DNA of 64,000 bases from positions 145,806 to 209,805 of the forward strand of contig JANZZV010000003.1 in NCBI GenBank assembly GCA_026419195.1, in the 5' to 3' direction. Below are positions 9,359 through 17,932 of the stretch, piece by piece; position 1 is the stretch's first letter, and each line of letters starts with the position of its first letter. Under the pieces are notes generated by a model. The model was not told where the DNA came from. It saw only the letters and a list, made by a program, of their open reading frames with translations, and ran no database searches. Made by a program: the position numbers and the translations under genes. Source of the stretch: Fervidobacterium sp. (GTDB lineage Bacteria; Thermotogota; Thermotogae; Thermotogales; Fervidobacteriaceae).

Positions 9359-10711
9359 ATGGAAAAAAATGAAGAAAGAGAGAAAAATAGATCTGATAAA
9401 TTCTTGCTTATAAATATTTTTATAGGTATAGCTTTGGCGATTATTTTTATTATATTTGCATTTAACTATATTGATTCATGGTTTCATGGGCTTGAAAACG
9501 TCTTTTTAAGCTTCAATGAATCTTTGGTTTATCCTGCTTGGACATTGAACAAAAACTTAGTAGATACTATTTTAAAAACTATGATTAAGAAAAAGGACAT
9601 AGTGTCTATAATTGTGTACGATGATAAAGGTGAAATCTTGGGCAGCGTAATCGAAGAGAATAATCCCACAATCTTACATTCTATCTTTGGATTGAGAAAT
9701 AAATATTACGAATCGCGTATGTACTATAAGAGCTTTTTTGTTGGTAAAGTTATCTTTGGGTATACATACTACGAACCTGTCAAGTCACTTTTTGTTTTTG
9801 CTTTAGTATTTGTTACACTTTATTTTGCTATATACATGGCACTTAAAAATTTAGAAAAAAATGTGAGGTTAAAAGAACTGGTAGCTCAACTCAACGATGC
9901 AAACAACGAACTGGAAATCACATTATCAGAATTAGAAGAAACTCAACAAAGGGTAATAAATTCAGAAAAGATGGCCGTACTTGGAAAGTTAATGGTCAAT
10001 ATTGCACATGACGTCAATACACCGACTGGAATTATATACTCCTCATTAACCGATTTAAAAAATCGAATGAACAATATTATCTCAAGCTTAGACAGGGAAG
10101 AACTTACAGAAGAACAGTTAAGAGACTTTTTAACTGTTAGCGACGAACTCGTAAGTATCATGTTAAGAAACGCTCAAAGGATTCGAGAGCTTGTTCAAAG
10201 CCTAAAAAGGGTGGCCGTCAATGAAATAACTCAAACTTATGCTACTGTAAGTATGAAGGATGTCGTTAATGATGTTTTGAACGCTCTCCATCCAAGGTTG
10301 AGAAAAACTAAGGTCACTGTTCATACCGACATTCCCGATAATCTTACCGTTCGCACCATACCTGGTGCGTGGGCGCAGATATTAATGAATTTAATCGACA
10401 ATTCAATAATTCATGCATTTGATTACGATAATCCAGGAGAGATAAACATAAAATTTACGAATTATGATGATAAACTGATGATGATATTTTCAGATAACGG
10501 TAAAGGTATGAGCGAGGAAACAAAAAGAAGAGCGTTTGAACCGTTTTACACAACTGATACAACTGCAGGTACGGGTATAGGGTTGAGCATAGTTTACCAA
10601 CTTGTTACAGAATTGCTTAAAGGTGAAATAAATTTAGAAAGTCAAGAGGGGGTAGGGACAACTTTTAAAATCATCGTTCCTATGTCTCAGGAAAATAATC
10701 TTAGTAAATAA
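9359..10711 (+). CDS. Membrane sensor histidine kinase
   Basis: Helix 1 lies at about residues 15-38 and helix 2 at about 132-152, bracketing a short extracytoplasmic region of about 90 residues. Then comes a coiled coil, a HisKA-type dimerisation domain with His217 in AHDVNTPTG, and a HATPase domain with the N box (NLIDNSIIHAF), DNGKGM and GTGIGLSIVYQL. The H box is of the HDVNTP type rather than HEIRNP. ATG 9359 follows GAGGTGATG; the frame upstream to 9320 has no ribosome site. It lies between the tandem binding protein and an HD-GYP response regulator, its likely input and output. Confidence 0.93.
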   Translation: MEKNEEREKNRSDKFLLINIFIGIALAIIFIIFAFNYIDSWFHGLENVFLSFNESLVYPAWTLNKNLVDTILKTMIKKKDIVSIIVYDDKGEILGSVIEENNPTILHSIFGLRNKYYESRMYYKSFFVGKVIFGYTYYEPVKSLFVFALVFVTLYFAIYMALKNLEKNVRLKELVAQLNDANNELEITLSELEETQQRVINSEKMAVLGKLMVNIAHDVNTPTGIIYSSLTDLKNRMNNIISSLDREELTEEQLRDFLTVSDELVSIMLRNAQRIRELVQSLKRVAVNEITQTYATVSMKDVVNDVLNALHPRLRKTKVTVHTDIPDNLTVRTIPGAWAQILMNLIDNSIIHAFDYDNPGEINIKFTNYDDKLMMIFSDNGKGMSEETKRRAFEPFYTTDTTAGTGIGLSIVYQLVTELLKGEINLESQEGVGTTFKIIVPMSQENNLSK

Positions 10712-10724
10712 ACCGAAAAAATTC

Positions 10725-10750
10725 TAACAACAACATGTAACAACAACATG
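10725..10750 (+). repeat. Perfect tandem duplication of 13 bases
   Basis: TAACAACAACATG occurs twice in a row, ending 1 base before the ribosome site of the response-regulator gene. Confidence 0.95.
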
Positions 10751-10765
10751 TGAGGTGGTGATGAC

Positions 10766-12181
10766 TTGACACCAGACTTCTTGAAAAAGTCACAAAGTGT
10801 CAAATCATTTGGTGAACCTTGGAAGGTGCTTATTGTCGATGATGAACCTGATATACATGCAATTACATCTGTTATAGCAAAAGATATAATCTTCGAAGGA
10901 AGGCCTGTAAGAATTTATAGCGCTTATTCCTCATCAGAAGCCGTCGAAATACTTAAAAATGTTTCGGATATCGCTGTTGCAATAATAGACGTAGTTATGG
11001 AAAGTAGTGATTCCGGATTAAAGCTTGTACAATTCATAAGAGACGAACTTTCAAACACTCAAATTCGTCTTGTAATAAGAACAGGACAACCTGGTTATGC
11101 ACCTCCAAGGGATATAATACTTAAATACGATATAAACGATTACCGCGAAAAATCTGAGCTATCAAGCAATGGTCTGTTCACTTTGATAGTTGCAAAATTA
11201 CGCGAGTACAAGTATATTGTTGCGCTTGATACTCAAAAGAGACTTTTGGAAAGATTAAATTTTTACACAACTATATTGTCCAGGAAATTGAGCGAGGCAG
11301 AATACATAGATTTAATAACAGAGGTAGCCGACAATGTCTCACTACTATTAAATAATAATTTTTCTATTACGCATGATATCCTCTCGAACAAAGACATAAA
11401 TGAAAACTTGGATAGTCATTTTACTTGGCTTGATGAAACAACCGTAAATATGACATTTAGAAGTAAAATTAATGAACATGCAAAAGTGAAGATAGAATTT
11501 TCAAAGCCTTTTGATGAATTTTACAAAACATTGCTTCAAAATTTTTTCGAAAGATTTGCGTTGTCAATGGAAAATCATTTGTTGACAAAAGATTTGGTCG
11601 AAACACTTTACAAGATAGTTTACGTGATTTCAGAAGTTACTGAGACAAGGTCATTTGAAACAGGTGAACACGTAAGAAGGATAGGCAAGTTAGCAAAGTT
11701 ATTAGCAAGTTCGTTCGGATACGGTGAAAACTTTACAGACATGCTTGAGATTGCAGCAATGCTTCACGATGTTGGGAAGATAGGTATTCCAGATAGTATC
11801 CTAAACAAACCTGCACGGTTGTCTGAAGAGGAATTCAAAGTTATGAAACTACATACAATTATAGGTTACAAAATATTATCGGCAGTTGAACACCCGATTT
11901 TTCAATTGGCAAGTTCCGTTGCACTAAACCATCACGAAAATTGGGACGGTACAGGTTATCCAAATGGCTTAAGAGGTGAAGAAATCCCATTTGAAGCTCG
12001 GATCGTTAGTCTGCTTGATGTGTTTGATGCCTTGCTTTCTGACAGAATTTATCGCCCTGCTTGGAAGGAAGATGAAGTATTGAAGTTCATAAAAGAAAAC
12101 ACAAATACAAAATTTGATCCGAAAGTCTCTAAGATGTTCTTTGACATTTACGAGGAAATTCGCAAAATTTATTTCGGATAG
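10766..12181 (+). CDS. Response regulator with HD-GYP c-di-GMP phosphodiesterase domain
   Basis: Residues about 18-145 form a receiver domain with VDDEPD and phosphoacceptor Asp75 (AIIDVVME). A middle region of about 130 residues resembles DUF3369, which typically links receiver and HD-GYP domains. The C-terminal HD-GYP domain has His334-Asp335 (LHDVGKIGIPD), HHE at 389-391 and GYP at 397-399, so catalysis looks intact. It should hydrolyse c-di-GMP on phosphorylation by the adjacent kinase. TTG 10766 is chosen because GAGGTGGTG precedes it and the ATG at 10760 runs into a stop. The stop abuts the convergent gene with no spacer. Confidence 0.93.
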   Translation: MTPDFLKKSQSVKSFGEPWKVLIVDDEPDIHAITSVIAKDIIFEGRPVRIYSAYSSSEAVEILKNVSDIAVAIIDVVMESSDSGLKLVQFIRDELSNTQIRLVIRTGQPGYAPPRDIILKYDINDYREKSELSSNGLFTLIVAKLREYKYIVALDTQKRLLERLNFYTTILSRKLSEAEYIDLITEVADNVSLLLNNNFSITHDILSNKDINENLDSHFTWLDETTVNMTFRSKINEHAKVKIEFSKPFDEFYKTLLQNFFERFALSMENHLLTKDLVETLYKIVYVISEVTETRSFETGEHVRRIGKLAKLLASSFGYGENFTDMLEIAAMLHDVGKIGIPDSILNKPARLSEEEFKVMKLHTIIGYKILSAVEHPIFQLASSVALNHHENWDGTGYPNGLRGEEIPFEARIVSLLDVFDALLSDRIYRPAWKEDEVLKFIKENTNTKFDPKVSKMFFDIYEEIRKIYFG

Positions 12182-12877
12182 CTATTTTACTTCGATGAGA
12201 TCTTTTAATTTCTCATAAGTTTTTTCACCTATTCCTTTTACGTTTTTTATTTCTTCAACACTTTTGAATTTTCCGATATTCTTTCTGTAATCTAAAATTG
12301 CCCGGGCTTTTGTTGGACCAATCCCAGGTAATTTTTGTAGTTCATCTATATCAGCTGTGTTTATATCTATTTTTCCGCTGCTAATTTTATCAGTATCAAC
12401 ACCTCCGGTTACATATTTTCCCGTACTTTGATTAGCTTCAGTTTTGGTGATTGTTGATAAAGCTTTGTCAGCTTTATTTTCAGTACTTTTTACATTCCCT
12501 ACTGTGATCCTATCTTTTATTTTTTCGTAAGTTTTAGGTCCTATGCCCGGTACATTTGTTATATCCTCAGTTTTTAGAAATGGACTTTTGCTTCTGTATT
12601 CTAATATCGCTCTTGCCTTTGAAGGACCGATTCCTGGAAGTGTTTGCAATTCTTCCGCACTTGCTGTATTTATATCAATTATCGGTGAGCCGTAATTTCT
12701 TTTTTGAACCATCTCTGGTTGATTTATGCTTTGAGTATCATTCATATATGCCTCATGATTTTTTGGTATGAATAGTACACCGGAAAATACAATGAGTAAG
12801 GCAAAGATAAGAAAGAAAATCCGTTCGTTTCTCAACTTTTCATAAACTTCCCTAATCAACTCTCCTATCCTTACCAC
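12182..12877 (-). CDS. Membrane-anchored protein with two ComEA-type helix-hairpin-helix domains
   Basis: One membrane helix (about residues 20-37) is followed by two ComEA domains separated by a polar linker of about 60 residues. Each has the signature DINTA..EL..LPGIGP.KARAIL.YR and a second GIG.KTYEK hairpin. ComEA binds incoming DNA at the membrane during transformation, normally with one such domain; here there are two. GTG 12877 is preferred to GTG 12886, since the latter lies inside the ribosome site GAGGTG. It is followed downstream of, and probably co-transcribed with, the SPOR-like gene. A DNA-uptake role is inferred. Confidence 0.88.
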   Translation of the reverse strand: MVRIGELIREVYEKLRNERIFFLIFALLIVFSGVLFIPKNHEAYMNDTQSINQPEMVQKRNYGSPIIDINTASAEELQTLPGIGPSKARAILEYRSKSPFLKTEDITNVPGIGPKTYEKIKDRITVGNVKSTENKADKALSTITKTEANQSTGKYVTGGVDTDKISSGKIDINTADIDELQKLPGIGPTKARAILDYRKNIGKFKSVEEIKNVKGIGEKTYEKLKDLIEVK

Positions 12878-12904
12878 AAAAAACACCTCAAAATTATAGG
12901 ATAC

Positions 12905-13879
12905 TTAATTGCCGATCTTAGAAACCTTTGCCCCTTTCACATAACCGTATTTTGAAAGTTCCACCCAATCCTGTGAATAGTAAAAATTCTTAGCCTTTGA
13001 CTCGGATACAAACAATCCCAAACAGATAATGTAACCTTTTGATGTAGAGATGCTGAAGGAACTTATGCCAAGTGTTCGAAAATTCACAACAGATTTAAAC
13101 GCTTCTTTTGACTCCTTCACCGGCTCAGTCATGATAGTATAAACACTTTTGGATGGATTCAACTCTGGAGCGATGTTAGACAATGTTAAGACAATATATT
13201 TAGAGGTACTTGCTTGATCTATCACATAATTTTGCGTTGATTTAGCAATTTTCAGTGCGTTTTCCCCATCCACTGTGTATAAATAGATTGAATTTAAAGC
13301 GCTAGAAGGAAGATTTTCCGCCATTCTCGAAACCAATAAGTTGTAATCAAATTTCGTGAGGTCTTTGAGGTATTTGTTTTCTTCAATTTCTTCGATCTGC
13401 AGTTTATTTTGCGATTCTTCTGTTTTCAAATCCTCTGTTTTAGATGGTACTAGATTCGTGGTTGTTGCACCACCAGATGCATTTTGCTGTTCTTTATTCG
13501 GCTGGAGTAATATCTTCGATGTTTGAGTAATCTTTTCTTGTGATGTCGTAACATTTCCTTGTTCTGTTTGTGTTGAGGTTCTGGATATTTTTGTAGGTGT
13601 TTCGCTAGATTGTTCTGGCAGTTCTTGGTTAATTTGTTGCATTATAACAAGCGTTTCTGTTGCGCTTTTAGTTACTTTCTGAGTTACGACATTCTCTTGT
13701 GGTGTTATTTCGCGAATTACTACATTGACTTGCGATTTTTGGTACCTCAAATAAAAAGCATAAATAACAAGTGTTATTGTTGATAAGCTCAAGATTATAA
13801 TGAGTGTAGATAGTACTTTTAAGTCGAAATCAGTGACACCTTTCCATTTTCTTGAACCAATTGGTGTTCTTCTTTTCAC
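12905..13879 (-). CDS. Single-pass membrane protein with low-complexity linker and SPOR-like C terminus
   Basis: A basic N terminus, one membrane helix (about residues 22-45), a Thr/Ser/Gln/Glu-rich linker to about residue 160, and a folded C-terminal domain. The last 40 residues (GYIICLGLFVSESKAKNFYY...) weakly resemble the SPOR peptidoglycan-binding repeat. The start is GTG with GAGGGG about 11 bases upstream, 2 bases after the stop of the M42 peptidase gene. Function unknown; a cell-wall or division role would fit a SPOR domain, but the match is by eye. Confidence 0.7.
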   Translation of the reverse strand: MKRRTPIGSRKWKGVTDFDLKVLSTLIIILSLSTITLVIYAFYLRYQKSQVNVVIREITPQENVVTQKVTKSATETLVIMQQINQELPEQSSETPTKISRTSTQTEQGNVTTSQEKITQTSKILLQPNKEQQNASGGATTTNLVPSKTEDLKTEESQNKLQIEEIEENKYLKDLTKFDYNLLVSRMAENLPSSALNSIYLYTVDGENALKIAKSTQNYVIDQASTSKYIVLTLSNIAPELNPSKSVYTIMTEPVKESKEAFKSVVNFRTLGISSFSISTSKGYIICLGLFVSESKAKNFYYSQDWVELSKYGYVKGAKVSKIGN

Positions 13880-13881
13880 TA

Positions 13882-14907
13882 CTATTCAAGCCCCTCTTCA
13901 CAGTATTTCAGTGTAAGTTCTATGGTTGCTTCTACATCTTGTTTATAAACCATCTCACTTGGTGTGTGTATATATCTTGTCGGTATAGAGATAGTTGCGC
14001 TGGGTATACCTGCTTTCGTAGCTTGATAACCAGCTGCATCCGTCCCACCAAATATTAGTACTTCCATTTGATATGGGATGCCGTACTTTTCGGCTAATTC
14101 TCTGAGTTTGTCAACAATACGTCTATTACTTATCGAAGCCATGTCTTTAACCTTTATACATGCGCCTTTCCCCAATGCCATAGGTACCCTTTTTAATCCT
14201 TTGGGTGTGTCACCAACACCCGTTACATCGATCGCTATCGCAACATCGGGTTCTATGTCATAACCAGCAACATGCGAGCCTATCAAACCAACTTCCTCTT
14301 GAACAGCAAAGACTCCATAGATAGTATTCTTTGGAGTTTTAAGTTTTTTAAAAACCTCTATGATAACTGCGCAGCCGATTCTATCGTCCATAGATTTGCT
14401 TATCATATAATCGTTATGTTCATAAAAGTAACTGTCAAAGGTGCCAAATGTACCAATAGGACAGTATTTTTGAGCTTCTTGTTTTGATTTTGCACCTATG
14501 TCAACAAACAACTTTTCAAAAGATAATTTTTGCACATTCGACTGAATTTCATCGAGACTTTCTCCTTCAATCCCAACAACACCAACAACTTCTCCAAATC
14601 TTATTCTACTCTGATATATTGTATACGGTGAAACACCACCAACTCTGTCTATTTTCAGAAAACCACAATCATCTATGTTTGTCACAACAACCCCTATCTC
14701 ATCCATATGTGCATCAAGGAGTATCTTTTTACCACCATTACCTTCTTTCCAAACAATGAGATTGCCTATCTTGTCTATTTTATAACCATCGATAAAACCT
14801 TGTAGCTCTTCTATAATTACACTTGAAATCTCTGATTCACGCCCACTTGGGCTTTTTGCCATAGTAAGTCTCCTAACAAGTTCTGAAAGATTCTTTGAAA
14901 GAGCCAT
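13882..14907 (-). CDS. M42 family (glutamyl/tetrahedral) aminopeptidase
   Basis: A cytosolic di-metal peptidase that removes N-terminal residues from peptides, forming large tetrahedral assemblies in thermophiles. Metal and catalytic motifs are seen in order: LDAHMDEIGVV, SKSMDDRIGC, AVQEEVGLIGS (catalytic EE), DVTGVGDTP, and FGGTDAAG with the terminal HTPSEMV. Length 341 is typical. ATG 14907 follows GGGGGTG. It is first in a three-gene minus-strand unit with a good promoter upstream. Some members were annotated as endoglucanase M, which I regard as a misnomer. Confidence 0.93.
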   Translation of the reverse strand: MALSKNLSELVRRLTMAKSPSGRESEISSVIIEELQGFIDGYKIDKIGNLIVWKEGNGGKKILLDAHMDEIGVVVTNIDDCGFLKIDRVGGVSPYTIYQSRIRFGEVVGVVGIEGESLDEIQSNVQKLSFEKLFVDIGAKSKQEAQKYCPIGTFGTFDSYFYEHNDYMISKSMDDRIGCAVIIEVFKKLKTPKNTIYGVFAVQEEVGLIGSHVAGYDIEPDVAIAIDVTGVGDTPKGLKRVPMALGKGACIKVKDMASISNRRIVDKLRELAEKYGIPYQMEVLIFGGTDAAGYQATKAGIPSATISIPTRYIHTPSEMVYKQDVEATIELTLKYCEEGLE

Positions 14908-14958
14908 TCGCTACACCCCCAACTGATGTGATTTAATTCACCCGCATTACTAATTATG

Positions 14959-14986
14959 ATTATACCACAACATTTATCATCGACAA
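14959..14986 (-). promoter_or_regulatory. Promoter of the M42 peptidase unit
   Basis: On the minus strand TTGTCG (14986-14981), spacer 16, TATAAT (14964-14959), preceded by TGG as an extended -10. Confidence 0.75.
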
Positions 14987-15096
14987 ATATATTTAGCAAT
15001 CTGAAAAGGAATATACACAACAGTTAAACTAAAGAAAGAGAAATTGATGTTATAATTATAATGAGAACAGAAAAATGACGGTTTAGGAGGTCTTAT

Positions 15097-15987
15097 ATGA
15101 AAGTAGGATTAGAAGTGTTAAATAAGTGCGAGCTTTGTCCGCGTATGTGCCATGCTGATAGAAGGACTCAGCTTGGAATGTGTGGTGTTGGCTATTTTCC
15201 AAAGCTGTCAAATGTAGTGCTACACAAAGGGGAAGAACCTCCTCTTTCCGGCGAAAAGGGCGCCGGTGCTGTTTTCTTCTCTGGTTGCCAAATGAAATGT
15301 ATTTATTGTCAAAATATGGGTTTTTCACAAAGGGGTGTGGGATTTGAATTAAGCGTTGAAGAGCTTGCTCATGCGTTCTTGGAAATCCAAAAAGCAGGAG
15401 CGAAGACTCTCGATCTAGTAACACCTACCCCTCACTTACCGTGGATTCTCAAGGCACTCGATATAGTAAAAGATAGTGGATTTAATTTACCGGTGGTGTA
15501 TAATACGTCAAGTTATGAACGTGTTGAGATTATTAGAAGCTTGAAAGGTTACGTTGATATATACCTTGCAGATATAAGATACACAAATGATGATTATGGC
15601 AAGATGTATTCAAAAGTACCAGATTACTGGGCAGTGGCACAAAGAGCAATATTAGAAATGTACAATCAAGTAGGTCCTTTTAACGAAAAGAATATGAAAG
15701 GACTGATAATACGTATTCTTGTGCTACCTAACGGCGTTAGTGGACATGACAAAGCACTTGAGTTCATCGCTGGTCTCGATAAGAATATACCTGTCGCTCT
15801 CATGTCGCAATACATACCACATTTTTCTGCAAAGAACGACGAATTGATAGGTAGAAAGATAACAAAAGAAGAGTACGAAAGTGCACTTGATAGGTTAATA
15901 GAACTTGATCTCGACGGCTGGATGCAACTTGATGAAAAAGAAAGGGTCACAACTTTTCCTGTAAATTGGAGGAAAAAAGAATGTTAA
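15097..15987 (+). CDS. PflX-like radical SAM protein (COG1313 type)
   Basis: The radical SAM cluster motif CxxxCxxC is Cys64, Cys68 and Cys71 (GCQMKCIYCQN). A separate N-terminal set, CELCPRMC (Cys11, 14, 18) plus Cys29, is typical of the PflX-like group and may hold a second metal site. The family resembles pyruvate formate-lyase activase, but no glycyl radical enzyme is in the window, so the substrate is unknown. AGGAGG supports ATG 15097. The next radical SAM gene starts inside its last codons. It is not the AmmeMemoRadiSam enzyme, which belongs to a related but different group. Confidence 0.85.
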   Translation: MKVGLEVLNKCELCPRMCHADRRTQLGMCGVGYFPKLSNVVLHKGEEPPLSGEKGAGAVFFSGCQMKCIYCQNMGFSQRGVGFELSVEELAHAFLEIQKAGAKTLDLVTPTPHLPWILKALDIVKDSGFNLPVVYNTSSYERVEIIRSLKGYVDIYLADIRYTNDDYGKMYSKVPDYWAVAQRAILEMYNQVGPFNEKNMKGLIIRILVLPNGVSGHDKALEFIAGLDKNIPVALMSQYIPHFSAKNDELIGRKITKEEYESALDRLIELDLDGWMQLDEKERVTTFPVNWRKKEC

Positions 15988-16757
15988 ACATGCAAGTGAA
16001 ACAACCAGTAGGAATTTTCCCAGCAAATACGTTACCCGTGACCGTTACCAGATCTTGCCCGCTTAATTGTGCGCACTGTAAAGCTCATTATCTCAAACAT
16101 ATGGTACATGTAGAAAACATTGAAAAATACATTGACAAATACTCCTCTTTTCTAATAAGTGGTGGAATGTCTTACAGCGGCGAAATACCATTTAAGCCTC
16201 ATATGGAAAAGCTAAGATCATTAAAAGAAAAGTATAATATAAAGTACAACTTTCACATTGGTTTTCCTCAAAAGCCACCGTTTGAAATTGAAAAAGTAGC
16301 CGATGTTGTGAGTTTTGATTTTTTTGGTGATGAGAAAGTGCTTGAGGAAGTTTATGGACTTAGAAGAGAAACAACGCAAATTTTAGATTCATTGATACCT
16401 CTGAATGTAAAGAAAATACCACATGTTACAATTGGAATTTTGTGTGGTAAAATAACACACGAGTACGTAGCTTTAGAAGTGCTTTCAAAGCACTTTAAAT
16501 CGATTGTCTTGAATGTATTCATTCCAACACCTGGAACGAAATTTGAACACTGCACACCACCACCTATTGAGCAGGTGGTTGAAATTTTTGAATATGCAAG
16601 CAAAAATTTCGAAAACGTCGTTCTTGGTTGTATGCAACCTAAGGGAGAATACAGAAAAGCTTTGCAAGAGGCTGTATCAAAGTATACTGATTACATTGTA
16701 AAACCTGTCAGTAAAGATTATAAATATAATGGTTGTTGCTCGTTTTATCTGATTTAA
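15981..16757 (+). CDS. Radical SAM protein related to biotin synthase (COG1856-like)
   Basis: The cluster motif CPLNCAHC gives Cys26, Cys30 and Cys33. The rest of the barrel shows HIGFPQK and VLNVFIPTPGTKFEH segments, and the C terminus has a Cys-Cys pair (252-253). ATG 15981 lies 7 bases after GGAGGAAAA and overlaps the previous stop (ATGTTAA), so the pair is translationally coupled. The architecture fits uncharacterised biotin-synthase homologues; one such archaeal protein is, as I recall, half of a two-protein lipoyl synthase (LipS2), but the partner here is a PflX-like protein, so I do not assign that function. Confidence 0.8.
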   Translation: MLNMQVKQPVGIFPANTLPVTVTRSCPLNCAHCKAHYLKHMVHVENIEKYIDKYSSFLISGGMSYSGEIPFKPHMEKLRSLKEKYNIKYNFHIGFPQKPPFEIEKVADVVSFDFFGDEKVLEEVYGLRRETTQILDSLIPLNVKKIPHVTIGILCGKITHEYVALEVLSKHFKSIVLNVFIPTPGTKFEHCTPPPIEQVVEIFEYASKNFENVVLGCMQPKGEYRKALQEAVSKYTDYIVKPVSKDYKYNGCCSFYLI

Positions 16758-16828
16758 CAAATTCTCGAATAGTTAGTTAAATAAAATAAGTTTGAAAATC
16801 CTAACTAATCAATCGTGAGGTGTTGTCT

Positions 16829-17866
16829 GTGAAAAAAAATCTACTTGATTTCAATTACGAAGAATTGATAGAAGAATTTGGAAAACTTGACCTTGAGCGA
16901 TTCAGAGTGGATCAAGTTTGGGATTGGATCTACAAAAAGAAGGTTTTTGATTTTGAAGGAATGACAAATCTTTCTAAGGAGAATAGAAAAATACTTTCAG
17001 AGAGATTTTATATCTTTATTCCAGAGCTTTTGGACATACAAATATCAAAAATAGACAAAACTACAAAGTTTCTTTGGAAACTCGAAGACGGAAATACTAT
17101 CGAATCTGTTCTGCTTTTTCATCCAGATAGAATAACAGCTTGTATTTCTACACAAGTTGGTTGTCCGGTGAAATGTGCTTTCTGTGCAACTGGTCAAAGC
17201 GGATATGTAAGGAACTTAACTGCTGGCGAGATTGTTTCGCAAGTTATAGCAATGGAATCACACAGACATGTCAACATAGGTAACATCGTTTATATGGGTA
17301 TGGGAGAACCATTGTTGAATTACGCTGAAGTTGTAAAAAGTGTACGAATTTTGAACCATAAGAAGGGTAAAAATATCAGTATGAGAAGGATATCAATTTC
17401 CACCGTTGGAATTCCTGAAAAGATTATCGATTTAGCAAAAGACTTACCCGAGGTAAAGCTTGCTATCTCATTACATGCTCCAACAAATTACAAGCGCGAC
17501 GTCATAGTTCCGATGAACAAGAAATATTCAATTGAAGAAGTAATACATGCTGCAAAGGAGTATCAAAAACTTACAAAAAACAGGGTTACGTTTGAGTACA
17601 TAATGATAAAAGAATTCAATGACTATGTTGACGATGCGGAGAAACTTGCTGAATTACTTAGAGGACTTGGTGCTTATGTCAATCTCATACCGGTCAATCC
17701 TGTTTCGTTACAAAGTGATATAAGACTTGAAAGACCGCAACATTGGGCAATAGAAAGGTTCAAAGAAGTACTTGATAAACATAATATAGAGAATGAAATC
17801 AGAAAAGAGAAAGGAACAGACATAGATGCTGCATGTGGACAGTTGAGAAGAAGAAAAGGTTCATGA
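16829..17866 (+). CDS. rlmN: 23S rRNA (A2503-C2)/tRNA (A37-C2) methyltransferase RlmN
   Basis: A radical SAM methyltransferase that adds a C2 methyl to A2503 of 23S rRNA and A37 of some tRNAs. The 4Fe-4S motif is Cys112-Cys116-Cys119 (GCPVKCAFCATG). The C-terminal ACGQL supplies the cysteine that carries the methylene intermediate. The motif MGMGEPL is also present. GTG 16829 is preferred over GTG 16820, which lies in the ribosome site GTGAGGTG. It heads the rlmN-PASTA-rsgA group. Confidence 0.96.
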   Translation: MKKNLLDFNYEELIEEFGKLDLERFRVDQVWDWIYKKKVFDFEGMTNLSKENRKILSERFYIFIPELLDIQISKIDKTTKFLWKLEDGNTIESVLLFHPDRITACISTQVGCPVKCAFCATGQSGYVRNLTAGEIVSQVIAMESHRHVNIGNIVYMGMGEPLLNYAEVVKSVRILNHKKGKNISMRRISISTVGIPEKIIDLAKDLPEVKLAISLHAPTNYKRDVIVPMNKKYSIEEVIHAAKEYQKLTKNRVTFEYIMIKEFNDYVDDAEKLAELLRGLGAYVNLIPVNPVSLQSDIRLERPQHWAIERFKEVLDKHNIENEIRKEKGTDIDAACGQLRRRKGS

Positions 17867-17932
17867 CGAAACAATCATGATATTAAGCCAAATAGTACAT
17901 TTACACCCTTTACTATCTATGGAGGTGTTTAT

